In this document: piece by piece, positions 13,601 through 23,700 of the stretch | Numbering within the stretch: position 1 is the stretch's first letter | Layout: each line of letters starts with the position of its first letter | DNA from: Erodium maritimum | Taxonomy: Eukaryota; Streptophyta; Magnoliopsida; Geraniales; Geraniaceae | Length of the DNA: 64,000 nucleotides | Assembly: GCA_963921825.1 (NCBI GenBank) | Contig: OY997589.1 | Coordinates: forward strand, 46,138,638 to 46,202,637 | Direction: 5' to 3' | Translations under genes and position numbers: made by a program | The notes under the pieces: model-generated | The model's database searches: none | What the model was told of the DNA's origin: nothing | Seen by the model: the letters and a program-made list of their open reading frames with translations, nothing else

Positions 13601-14960
13601 TGAGTCCTTTAATGGACAAAAAGAACAATTTGTTACTCCTATTGACTTCTTAAATATTATAGTGTATGTCTAGATGAGAGGCTATTTTGTTTGAAGCCCA
13701 AACGGTCTTGGATTGAGTTTTTCAACGGTTGGTGTGGTACTTTAATAAGCACAATGTCTATACACAACTAGAGGCCCATAGGAGTCCCTTTAGGGAAAAA
13801 AGAACATTTTGTTACTCCTGATTTCTTACATTCTACAATACGTCTAGATGAAAGACTGTATTTTTTACATCACCTACGGTCTCGGATTTGGGTTCCCAAG
13901 GTTTGTGGGAGTACTTTAATAGGCATATCTATGTGTATAAACAACTAGAGGCCCATATGAGTCCTTTGATGGACAAAAAGAACAATTTGTTACTCCTGTT
14001 TATTTCTTACATACTATAGTATGTCTAGATGAGAGAAAAACTTGTTTGGAGACCAAACAGTCTCGGATTGGGTTCCCACAGTTGGTTGGGTACTTTAATA
14101 GTTGTATCTATTTGTGTATAAGCCCATATGAGTCCTTTAATGGACAAAAAGAACAATTTGTTACTCCCATTGACTTCTTAAATATTATAGTGTATGTCTA
14201 GGTGAGAGGCTATTTTGTTTGAAGCCTAAATGGTCTCGAATTGAGTTTCTCCACGGTTGGTGGGGAAATTTAAAAGGTATATAAATGTCTATACACAACT
14301 AAAGGCCCATGTGAGTCCTTCGAGGGAAAAAAAGAAAAATTTGTTACTTTAAATGCCTATAGTATGTCTAGATGATAGAGAAACTTGATTGGAGCCCAAA
14401 TAGTCTCGGATTAGGTTCCCACGGTAGGCGGGGTACTTTAATATGGATCTCTATGCATATACACAACTAGAAGCTCATGCGAGTCCTTTGAGGGACAAAA
14501 GGATCAACCTGTTACTCTTACTCATTTCTGACATACTATAGTGTATGTCTAGATGAGAGGCTATTTTGTTTGAAGCCCAAAGGTCACGGATTGAGTTTTT
14601 CAGCGGTTGGTATGGTACTTTAATAGGCACAATGTCTATACACAACTACAGGCCCATAGAAGTCCCTTTAGGGACAAAAAGAACATTTTGTTACTCCTGG
14701 TTTCTTATATACTACAATACGTCTAGATGAAAGGATATATTGTTTACATCACCAACGATCTCGGATTTGGGTTCCCAAGGTTTGTGGGAGTACTTTAATA
14801 GGCGTATCTATGTGTATAAACAACTAGAGGCCCATATGAGTCCTTTGAGAGACAAAAAGAACAATTTGTTACTCCTATTGACTTCTTAAATATTATAGTG
14901 TATGTCTAGATGAGAGGCTATTTTGTTTGAAGCCTAAATGGTCTCGAATTGAGTTTTTCC
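10611..14960. repeat. 2.12-kb, 12-monomer higher-order unit in two tandem copies
   Basis: Two consecutive copies of a unit of about 2122-2123 bp. The shortened-B marker TTGGTTGGG starts at 11959 and again at 14082, and the rare C marker TATATAAGTG occurs at 10741 and 12863. Reading from the A monomer at 11757, the order is A, short B, C, D, C', A/B hybrid, C, D, C', A, B, C', and then A again at 13880, which makes twelve monomers. Few differences separate the copies by eye, among them GGTCGGC versus GGTGGGC near 10733/12847 and one extra A in an A-run near 10797. The exact ends are uncertain by about 100 bp because the flanks are the same satellite. Confidence 0.88.
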
Positions 14961-17900
14961 ACGGTTGGTGGGGAACTTTAAAAGGCATATAAATGTCTAT
15001 ACACAACTAAAGGCCCATGTGAGTCCTTTGAGGGAAAAAAGAACAATTTGTTACTCCTATTTATTTCTTACATACTATAGTATGTCTAGATGATAGAGAA
15101 ACTTGATTTGAGCCCAAATAGTCTCGGATTAGGTTCCCACGGTAGGCGGGGTACTTTAATATGGATCTCTATGCATATACACAACTAGAAGTTCATGCGA
15201 GTCCTTTGAGGGACAAAAGGATCAATCTGTTACTCCCACTCAATTCTGACATACTATATAGTGTATGTCTAGATGAGAGGCTATTTTGTTTGAAGCCCAA
15301 AGGTCACGGATTGAGTTTTTCAGCGGTTGGTGTGGTACTTTAATAGGCACAATGTCTATACACAACTACAGGCCCATAGAAGTCCCTTTAGGGACAAAAA
15401 GAACATTTTATTACTCCTGGTTTCTTATATACTACAATACGTCTAGATGAAAGAATATATTGTTTACATCACCAACGATCTCGGATTTGGGTTCCCAAGG
15501 TTAGTGGGAGTAATTTAATAGGCATATCTATGTGTATAAACAACTAGAGGCCCATATGAGTCCTTTGAGAGACAAAAAGAACAATTTGTTACTCCTATTT
15601 ATTTCTTACATACTATAGTATGTCTAGATGAGAGAAAAACTTGTTTGGAGACCAAACAGTTTGGGATTGGGTTCCCACAGTAGTTGGGGTACTTTAATGG
15701 GAATATCTATTTGTATACAAAATTAGAACCCATATGAGTCCTTTAATGGACAAAAAGAATAATTTGTTACTCCTATTGACTTCTTAAATATTATAGTGTA
15801 TGTTTAGATGAGAGGTTATTTTGTTTGAAGCCCAAACGGTCTCGGATTGAGTTTTACAACGGTTGGTGTGGTACTTTAATAGGCACAATGTCTATACACA
15901 ACTACAGGCCCATAGAAGTCCCTTCAGGGACAAAAAGAACATTTTGTTACTCCTGGTTTCTTATATACTACAATACGTCTAGATGAAAGAATATATTGTT
16001 TACATCACCAACGATCTCGGATTTGGGTTCCCAAGGTTTGTGGGAGTACTTTAATAGGCATATCTATGTGTATAAACAACTAGAGGCCCATATGAGTCCT
16101 TTGATGGACAAAAAGAACAATTTGTTACTCCTGTTTATCTCTTACATACTATAGTATGTCTAGATGAGAGAAAAACTTGTTTGGAGACCAAACAGTTTCG
16201 GATTGGGTTCCCACAGTAGCTGGGGTACATTAATAGGAATATCTATTTGTATACACAACTAGAAGCCCATATGAGTCCTTTAATGGACAAAAAGAACAAT
16301 TTGTTACTATTGACTTCTTAAATATTATAGTGTATGTCTAGATGAGAGGCTTTTTTGTTTGAGGCCCAAACGGTCTAGGATTGAGTTTTTCAACGGTTGG
16401 TGTGGTACTTTAATAAGCACAATGTCTATACACAACTAGAGGCCCATAGGAGTCCCTTTAGGGAAAAAAGAACATTTTGTTACTCCTGGTTTTTTACATA
16501 CTACAATACGTCTAGATGAAAGACTGTATTTTTTACATCACCAACGGTCTCGGATTTGGGTTCCCAAGGTTTGAGGGAGTACTTTAATAGGCTTATCTAT
16601 GTGTATAAACAACTAGAGGCCCATATGAGTCCTAAGAGAGACAAAAAGAACAATTTGTTACTCCTATTTATTTCTTACATACTATAGTATGTCTAGATGA
16701 GAGAAAAACTTGTTTGGAAACCAAACAGTCTCGGATTGGGTTCGTACAGTAGTTGGGGTACTTTAATGGGAATATCTATTTGTATACAAAACTAGAAGCC
16801 CATATGAGTCCTTTAATGGACAAAAAGAATAATTTGTTACTCCTATTGACTTCTTAAATATTATAGTGTATGTTTAGATCTGAGGCTATTTTGTTTGAAG
16901 CCCGAACGGTCTCAGGATGAGTTTTTCAACGGTTGGTGTGGTACTTTAATAGTCACAATGTCTATACACAACTAGAAGCCCATAGGAGTCCGTTTAGAGA
17001 CAAAAAGAACATTTTGTTACTCCTAGTTTCTTACATACTACAATACGTTTAGATGAAAGACTATATTTTTTACATCACCAACGGTCTCGGATTTGGGTTC
17101 CCAAGGTTTGTGGGAGTACTTTAATAGGCATATCTATGTGTATGAACAACTACAGGCCCATATGAGTCCTTTGAGAGACAAAAAGAACAATTTGTTACTC
17201 CTATTTATTTCTTACATACTATAGTATGTCTAGATGAGAGAAAAACTTGTTTGGAAACCAAACAGTCTCGGATTGGGTTCCCACAGTAGTTGGGGTACTT
17301 TAATGGGAATATCTATTTGTATACACAACTAGAAGCCCATATGAGTCCTTTAATGGACAAAAAGAACAATTTGTTACTCCTTTTGAATTCTTAAATATTA
17401 TGGTGTATGTCTAGATGAGAGACTATTTTTTTTGAAGCCCAAAGGTCACGTATTGAGTTTTTCAGCGGTTGGGGTGGTACTTTAATAGGCACAATGTCTA
17501 TACACAACTAGAGTCCCATAGGAGTCCCTTTAGGGACAAAAAGAACATTTTGTTAATCCTGGTTTCTTACATACTACAATACCTCTAGATGAAAGACTAT
17601 ATTTTTTACATCACCAACGGTCTCGGATTTGGGTTCCCAAGGTTTGTGGGAGTACTTTAATAGGCATATCTATGTGTATAAACAACTAGAGGCCCATATG
17701 AGTCGATGGACAAAAAGAACAACTTGTTACTCCTGTTTATTTCTTACATACTATAGTATGTCTAGATGAGAGAAAAACTTGTTTGGAGACCAAACAGTTT
17801 CGGATTGGGTTCCCACAGTAGCTGTGGTACTTTAATAGGAATATCTATTTGTATACACAACTAGAAGCCCATATGAGTCCTTTAATGGACAAAAAGAACA

Positions 17901-18370
17901 CTTTGTTACTCCTATTGACTTCTTAAATATTATGGTGTATGTCTAGATGAGAGGCTATTTTGTTTGAAGCACAAAGGTCACAGATTGAGTTTTTCAGCGG
18001 TTGGTGTGGTACTTTAATAGGCACAATGTCTATACACAACTACAGGCCCATAGGAGTCCCTTTAGGGACTCCTGAAAGACTATATTTTTTACATCACAAA
18101 CGGTCTCGGATTTGGGTTCCCAAGGTTTGTGGGAGTACTTTAATAGGCATATCTATGTGTATAAACAACTAGAGTCCCATATGATTCCTTTGATGGACAA
18201 AAAGAACAATTTGTTACTCCTCTTTATTTCTTACATACTATAGTATGTCTAGATGAGAGAAAAACTTGTTTGGAAACCAAACAGTCTCGGATTGGGTTCC
18301 TACAGTAGTTGGGGTACTTTAATGGGAATATCTATTTGTATACAAAACTAGAAGCCCATATGAGTCCTTT
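14961..18370. repeat. Satellite subarray S2, distal part, up to retroelement block 1
   Basis: Continuation of the mixed A/B/C/D/C' satellite. A C' monomer near 18060-18080 has lost an internal stretch: its conserved middle jumps from GAGTCCCTTTAGGGA to CTCCTGAAAGACTATA. The array stops abruptly inside a B monomer after CATATGAGTCCTTT, and non-satellite sequence starts at about 18371. The plus-strand frames at 15161-15343 and 17960-18172 are read through satellite and have no protein character. Confidence 0.93.
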
Positions 18371-18737
18371 TGATGAGGACATCGAAGCTATTAGCAACAT
18401 TCCTATTATGTGATCAGCACCGGACGTCGAAGCTATTAGTAATTCGTCCGAGCCCGAAGAAGAAGCTATCATCAACATTCCCATTATGCGATCAGTACCA
18501 AGGACAAGATCAGGCACCAAAGCATTACATGAAGAATTCAACAAGAAAGTGGAGAATTTAATAGAGCATGGGGAACTCCAAGAAGACACGATCACCAAGG
18601 TAAATCAAGAAGGCATTCTAGCACAATTCAAGACTTCAACAAATCTGTTTTTGCCTCTACTTCAAGGAATTAATGAAGCCAACTTATTCATCATTTCCAA
18701 AGGAGATTCAGCCCCTCAAACTACTTCAGCACATTAA
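18371..18737 (+). pseudogene. Truncated Ty3/gypsy pol C-terminus (remnant)
   Basis: The frame from 18372 reads DEDIEAISNIPIM, meets a TGA at 18411-18413, and continues SAPDVEAISNSSEPEEEA to the stop TAA at 18735-18737. The segment PRTRSGTKALHEEF at about 18501-18542 resembles the basic (M/R)TRS.(A/T)K.L.E tail that plant Ty3/gypsy polyproteins often carry near their C-terminus; this is my recognition of a family feature, not a search result. The 5' end is cut by the satellite junction at about 18370, so reverse transcriptase, RNase H and integrase are all absent. The segment contains a 78-bp (26-codon) degenerate direct repeat: GAAGCTAT at 18384 and again at 18462. The TGA sits exactly where the second copy has CGA, so it probably arose by C-to-T change at a CpG. 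An LTR-like region and a primer-binding site follow, which supports a retroelement origin. Confidence 0.6.
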
Positions 18738-19216
18738 ATAGTCAAGGTATGCATTTAAATTCAGATTATTAATGAGTTACTTTTGCTGTTTTGCAGATTC
18801 AAAGCCTGTAGTTATTCAAGAGTCATTTAGCTTTAATTAGAGTCAAATGTAATCAATTTTAGACCCTTGAAGGTCACTTGCTGCTGGACTATTTAATAAA
18901 GTCCCTTCTCAGCATGTATTATGCAAGTTTTATGAAATAAAAATTCGAGTTTTCTTCTGGGAAGAATCTATCACATTCAACCTTCTTGTGTGCGAAGCCT
19001 TGAAGCTTGTTTGTTCGACTTATCACAGACTTTCCATAATCTGTGTGGCGTCATTCAATCCACCATCTACCCTCCTAGTTACTTCGATTCTTCAAAAAGT
19101 GTTGTACGACCATTTGAAGCAATCTCCATCATCGACTCCATCTTCATCCATTGGAACCTTAGAAAGTGTTGTACGACCAGCTAAGGTTCTCCATCCACCA
19201 CCACGCTCCTGTATCA
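18738..19216 (+). mobile_element. Ty3/gypsy-type LTR (3' end defined, 5' end uncertain)
   Basis: Non-coding, T-rich stretch between the pol tail and a primer-binding site. The 3' end is placed at CA (19215-19216), two bases before TGGTATCAGAGC. An AATAAA is at 18895-18900, and a second one lies within GAAATAAAAATTC at about 18929-18941; these are candidate poly(A) signals in an R/U5-type region. A short direct repeat AAAGTGTTGTACGACCA occurs at about 19098 and 19162. I see no clear polypurine tract or TG terminus marking the 5' boundary, so the start given is simply the end of the pol frame. A GTATGC...TTTTGCAG stretch at about 18746-18797 has intron-like borders but no evidence of use. Confidence 0.55.
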
Positions 19217-19218
19217 TC

Positions 19219-19230
19219 TGGTATCAGAGC
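19219..19230 (+). other. Primer-binding site, initiator tRNA-Met type
   Basis: TGGTATCAGAGC is the standard plant LTR-retrotransposon primer-binding site, complementary to the 3' end of initiator tRNA-Met. It lies two bases after a CA dinucleotide, which fixes the upstream sequence as an LTR and the strand as plus. Confidence 0.85.
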
Positions 19231-19461
19231 TAAACGCTTCAAATCAGGTTTTATCTATCCCTTTTATTATTAATTTCGTTTTTATCTTTTGCTGCTGTTC
19301 TAGTTTCAAAAAAAAAGGAGAAAAGAAGAAGTTGAGCAGAACTCAAATCTGTCCAGATTTGTTGTTCTTAGTTTGTTGTCTCATCAATTTAGTTTTATTG
19401 CCTTTTCAACTTCCTTTGCACTTGATTTGTTTGTTTGTGAGAAACATCAAATTTTAGGACT
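19231..19461 (+). other. Retroelement leader between primer-binding site and gag
   Basis: Untranslated leader of about 230 bp, T-rich, with a short A-run near 19308-19317 followed by purine-rich GGAGAAAAGAAGAAG. It lies between the primer-binding site and the gag start codon, as expected for a Ty3/gypsy 5' leader. No other feature is seen. Confidence 0.55.
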
Positions 19462-19992
19462 ATGGAAGAACAAGGGGATGTAAACATGGCTCAGATTCTT
19501 GCTGCCATCCAAGACCTTGGAAATCGAATGACAAGAATTGAACAACCACCACCACCAGCACGTAGAAATCCCATTCGAAATGTGAATGTTCACGACAGAG
19601 GCTGGATGAGCGTGGAGCACGATACCGTCGTTGAGTCCACGACAGAGGCCGATTACATAGCGGCTGCAGGGGCAGCCAAGGAGGCTATATGGATTTGGAA
19701 GTTCACGGCAGGGTTGGGTGTAATTAAAAACCCATCCAGCCCGGTGAACCTATTTTGCGACAACACTGGGGCCATTGCTCAAGCTAAAGAGCCCAGATCG
19801 CATAACAAATCCATACATGTATTGCGGCGATATCACCTAATCAGAGAGATTCTGAACAGAGGTGATGTGAAGATCACGTATATTGCAACGGATGATAACA
19901 TAGCCGACCCGTTGACCAAAGCGCTCTCGTTACCCAAGCACGAAAGACATGTAAGGTCAATGGGATTAGATTGGAATTTAGATTGGAGCTAG
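19462..19992 (+). pseudogene. Chimeric frame: Ty3/gypsy gag N-terminus fused to Ty1/copia RNase H C-terminus
   Basis: Open frame of 176 residues with two unrelated halves. Residues 1 to about 46 (MEEQGDVNMAQILAAIQDLG, then NRMTRIEQPPPP and a basic stretch) resemble the start of a plant Ty3/gypsy gag and directly follow the PBS and leader. Residues about 47-176 are the end of a Ty1/copia pol: DTVVESTTEADYIAA, AAKEAIW, LFCDNTGAIAQAKEPRSHNK, HLIREILNRGDV and DNIADPLTKALS are hallmark motifs of the copia RNase H. ESTTEADY contains the conserved acidic Glu, and CDN the conserved Asp. The frame ends TAG at 19990-19992, shortly before a copia polypurine tract and LTR. The join at about 19597-19605 carries a 12-base motif, CACGACAGAGGC, which recurs at 19638-19649. 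RNase H lacks its N-terminal half, and capsid, protease, integrase and reverse transcriptase are missing, so an active enzyme is not expected. The intact frame could reflect a recent join or chance. Confidence 0.82.
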
Positions 19993-19994
19993 GG

Positions 19995-20005
19995 CAAGTG
20001 GGAGA
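19995..20005 (+). other. Copia polypurine tract
   Basis: AAGTGGGAGA, just after the pol stop codon and immediately before TTGTTAG, is the usual plant Ty1/copia polypurine tract that primes plus-strand DNA at the 3' LTR boundary. Confidence 0.8.
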
Positions 20006-20006
20006 T

Positions 20007-21761
20007 TGTTAGCCTCGGTGCCCGTAGTCCGATCGTAAATGTCCAATTGTAATTATCATCGTTGGCAATATAAATAAAGCGGCTTTTATATTACTTAAGT
20101 GTTGGAGTAATATGTCGTGTGTGTTTCCGATATGTGCCCACTATGCGAATAGAACCATAGATCAGAATGGATCACACTCGATGAGGTCCCTAGTCAATAG
20201 TCTCCGCTGGAAGCGACTAGTATGAAATATGACCCTTGATGGCTTACGTTCTATTAGCCATAGGAAAGGGTTCCGGAGTCTGATCATAAACATCATGTGG
20301 GACATGATGTTGGACGACCCGACCTGAATATGTTCCATAGATTAAGTCATGAACATGTTCAGAGTCGTAGCTTGTCAGGTATCCTTAGACCGAGGAGTCT
20401 ATATGATTGCTATGCAGTAAACAACCAAGTTTGACCTGAAAGCCCAACGTTGCACCGTGACTGGGCTTCCATAACGGCCAGGATTGGCTTGGGGAATGAC
20501 TACATGAGTGACATGATAGACGGCTAAGGGTTTATCCCTCATACCGCGGTATGGGAAAGATATCTGGTTCACGGCCGCTTGATCGAGAGTGACTGACAAG
20601 AAAGCATGGCCATGCACATGATACTGGGTATCATAAGGTCAGTCATCTCACATATCAAGGAACATGGATTGAGGATAATAAGGATGACGGCTCTATGCCT
20701 TATCTCAATCCGGATATCGGTGATAAAGGGATAATGACAAGGACGACTGAAAGGTCAAAATCGACAGGGCGCGATTCGTTATGCAGGGTCGGGCAATAAT
20801 GAGTCTCGTCAGTCGCCACATTGGTAGGATCAAGTAAAATGAGATTTTACGTTGATCTTACCGACATGCATAGACCTAAGGGTCACACCGACAGTTTGAT
20901 ACTCGATAAGAACATGACGAACCTGAGTTGGAGGGAATTGTGGCGGGGATCGCCATAGTGGACCGGCTAGCATATTGGGCTCGGCATGGGCTCTCTTGGA
21001 GAGGCCCATGGCCGGCCCATATAGGCCTGGCCCAACAAAGACTTAAGTCATTAGATGACAATTAGTCTTGTTGACCAAAATTGGGTGGGACCCAATTTCC
21101 ACTAAACTAATAAACTAGGTAGTTTATTAGCTCCACCTAGCATCTTGGCATGGACACTTGTCTTAAGTTGAGAGTTAAGTGATTCCACTTAACTAAGCAT
21201 GCAAGAGAGGTTGGAGAACACAACATGCAAGTGTAGAGAATTAGAGAGAGAGTCTTCTTCGTCTTCCTCTACCTTGGCCAAACCCCCTCCAAGCTTTAAG
21301 GTTGGTTTTTCATGTTCTTGAGTCATCAAACTCAAGAACTACGTTGGATTTGATTCCTTTAAGGATACGTAGGCGTCCAAGGGGCTCAAGCCATTCAAAG
21401 TTGGGTGTTATTGAACCAATTTCGGACAAATAGAGGCAGCTGATTTTCAGCACAGTTTTGTCCGACCAGTCACTTTCAAGAGATCGATCGGAGGTTCATC
21501 CGATGTCCGATGAAGCTGATTTTTGGAGTGAACGTTCTCCACATATGGGACTTCAATCTGACCAAAGGGATTTGAGTTTCAACGGTTTGTTTGCGAGATA
21601 CACGAGCTGCAAGATGAGGCACTAGCAAAGGTGATTTGCTCAAACCTTTGTTGAATTTTCAGACTTGTTTTTCATATTTGGTAGATTCATCTCGACTGAT
21701 TCGTGGTTAATCTTCCGCTGCAATTTTGTGTTTAACATGTCCACGACATCGAGATCCAACA
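20007..21761 (+). mobile_element. Ty1/copia 3' LTR, about 1755 bp
   Basis: Starts TGTTAG right after the polypurine tract and ends CCAACA directly against satellite that resumes AAACAGTCTCGG. The ends match as TGTT...AACA, the usual short terminal inverted repeat, so both LTR boundaries look intact. TATAAATAAA at 20069-20078 could be a TATA box or a poly(A) signal. Small frames on both strands inside it (for example 20399-20617 minus and 20876-21061 minus) show no family features. The stretch at about 20284-20312 contains a small inverted repeat, CATCATGTGGGACATGATG. No 5' LTR partner exists in the window, so the element cannot be dated from LTR divergence here. Confidence 0.85.
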
Positions 21762-23700
21762 AAACAGTCTCGGATTTGGGTTCCCAAGGTTTGTGGGAGT
21801 ACTTTAATAGGCATATCTATGTGTATAAACAACTAGAGGCCCATATGAGTCCTTTGACGGACAAAAGGAACAATTTGTTACTCCTATTTATTTCTTACAT
21901 ACTATAGTATGTCTAGATGAGAGAAAAACTTGTTTGGAGACCAAACAGTCTCGGATTGGGTTCCCACAGTAGTTGGGGTACTTTAATAGGAATATCTATT
22001 TGTATACACAATAGAAGCCAATATGAGTCCTTTAATGGACAAAAAGAACAATTTGTTACTCCTATTGACTTCTTAAATATTATACTGTATGTCTAGATGA
22101 GAGGCTATTTTGTTTGAATATTATAGTGTATGTTTAGATGAGAGGCTATTTTGTTTGAAGCCCAAATGGTCTTGAATTGAGTTTTTCCACGGTTGGTGGG
22201 ATACTTTAATAGGCATATCAATGCCTATACACAACTAGAGGCCCATAGGAGTCCCTTGAGGAACAAAAAGAACATATTGTTACTCCTGGTTTCTTACATA
22301 TAACAATATGTTGAGATGAAAGACTATATTGTTTCAATCACAAACGGTCTCGGATTTGGGTTCTTAAGGTTTGTGGGAGTACTTTAATAGGCATATCTAT
22401 GTGTATAAACAACTAGAGTCCCATATGAGTTCTTTGATGGACAAAAAGAACAATTTGTTACTCTTGTTTATTTCTTACATACTATAGTATGTCTAGATGA
22501 GAGAAAAACTTGTTTGGAGACCAAACATTCTCGGATTGGGTTCCCACAGTAGTTGGGGTCCTTTAATAGGAATATCTATTTGTATACACAACTAGAAGCC
22601 CATATGAGTCCTTTAATGGACAAAAAGAACAATTTGTTACCCCTATTGACTTCTTAAATATTATAGTGCATGTCTAGATGAGAGGCTAATTTGTTTGAAG
22701 CCTAAATGGTCTTGAATTGAGTTTTTCAACGGTTGGTGGGGAACTTGAATAGGCATATCAATGCCTATACACAACTAGAGGCCCATAGGAGTCCCTCGAG
22801 GAACAAAAAGAACATTTTGTTACTCCTGGTTTCTTACATATTACAATATGTCTAGATGAAAGACTATATTGTTTCAATCACAAACGGTCTCGGATTTGGG
22901 TTCTTAAAGTTTGTGGGAGTACTTTAATAGGCACATCTATGTCCATAAAGAACTAGAATCCCATATAAGTCCTTTGATGGACAAAAAGAACAATTTGTTA
23001 CTCTTGTTTATTTCTTACGTACTATAGTATGTCTAGATGAGAGAAAAACTTGTTTGGGGACCAAACAGTCTCGGATTAGGTTCCCACAGTAGTTGGGGTA
23101 CTTTAATAGGAATATCTATTTGTATACACAATTAGAAGCCCATATGAGTCCTTTAATGGACAAAAAGAACAATTTGTTACTCCTGGTTTCTTACATATTA
23201 CAATATGGCTAGATGAAAAACTATATTGTTTCAATCACAAACGGTCTCAGATTTGGGTTCCCAAGGTTTGTGGGAGTACTTTAATAGGCATATCTATGTG
23301 TATAAACAACTAGAGGCCAATATAAGTCAGTTGAGGGACAAAAAGAACAATTTGTTACTCCTATTTATTTCTTACAAACTATAGTATGTCTAAATGAGAG
23401 AAAAACTTGTTTGGAGACCAAATAGTCTCGGATTGGGTTTCCACAGTAGTTGGGGTACTTTAATAGGAATATCTATTTGTATACACAACTAGAAGCCCAT
23501 ATGAGTCCTTTAATGGACAAAAAGAACAATTTGTTACTCTTATTGACTTCTTAAATATTACTGTGCATGTCTAGATGAGAGGCTATTTTGTTTGAAGCCT
23601 AAATGGTCTCGAATTGAGTTTTTCAACGGTTAGTGGGGAACTTTAATAGGCATATCAATGCCTATACACAACTACAGGCCCATAGGAGTCCCTTGAGGAA
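21762..23700. repeat. Satellite subarray S3, proximal part
   Basis: The satellite resumes at an A monomer start (TCTCGGATTTGGG at about 21768), although it was cut inside a B monomer on the other side of block 1, so the array phase is not kept across the insertion. A local duplication of about 45 bp inside a B monomer lies at about 22080-22160, where the segment around GTCTAGATGAGAGGCTATTTTGT is read twice. The plus-strand frame at 21665-21907 crosses from LTR into satellite and is not a gene. Confidence 0.93.

Noticed and set aside
18745-18797. Possible intron in the gypsy LTR (GTATGC to TTTTGCAG)
   Set aside because: Borders fit the consensus, but the length is only about 50 bp and no coding sequence on the far side continues the frame.
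19462-19992. Domesticated host gene encoding a functional RNase H
   Set aside because: Only the C-terminal part of the copia RNase H is present, the N-terminal part comes from gag, and it lies in satellite with retroelement borders; a fused remnant is the simpler reading.
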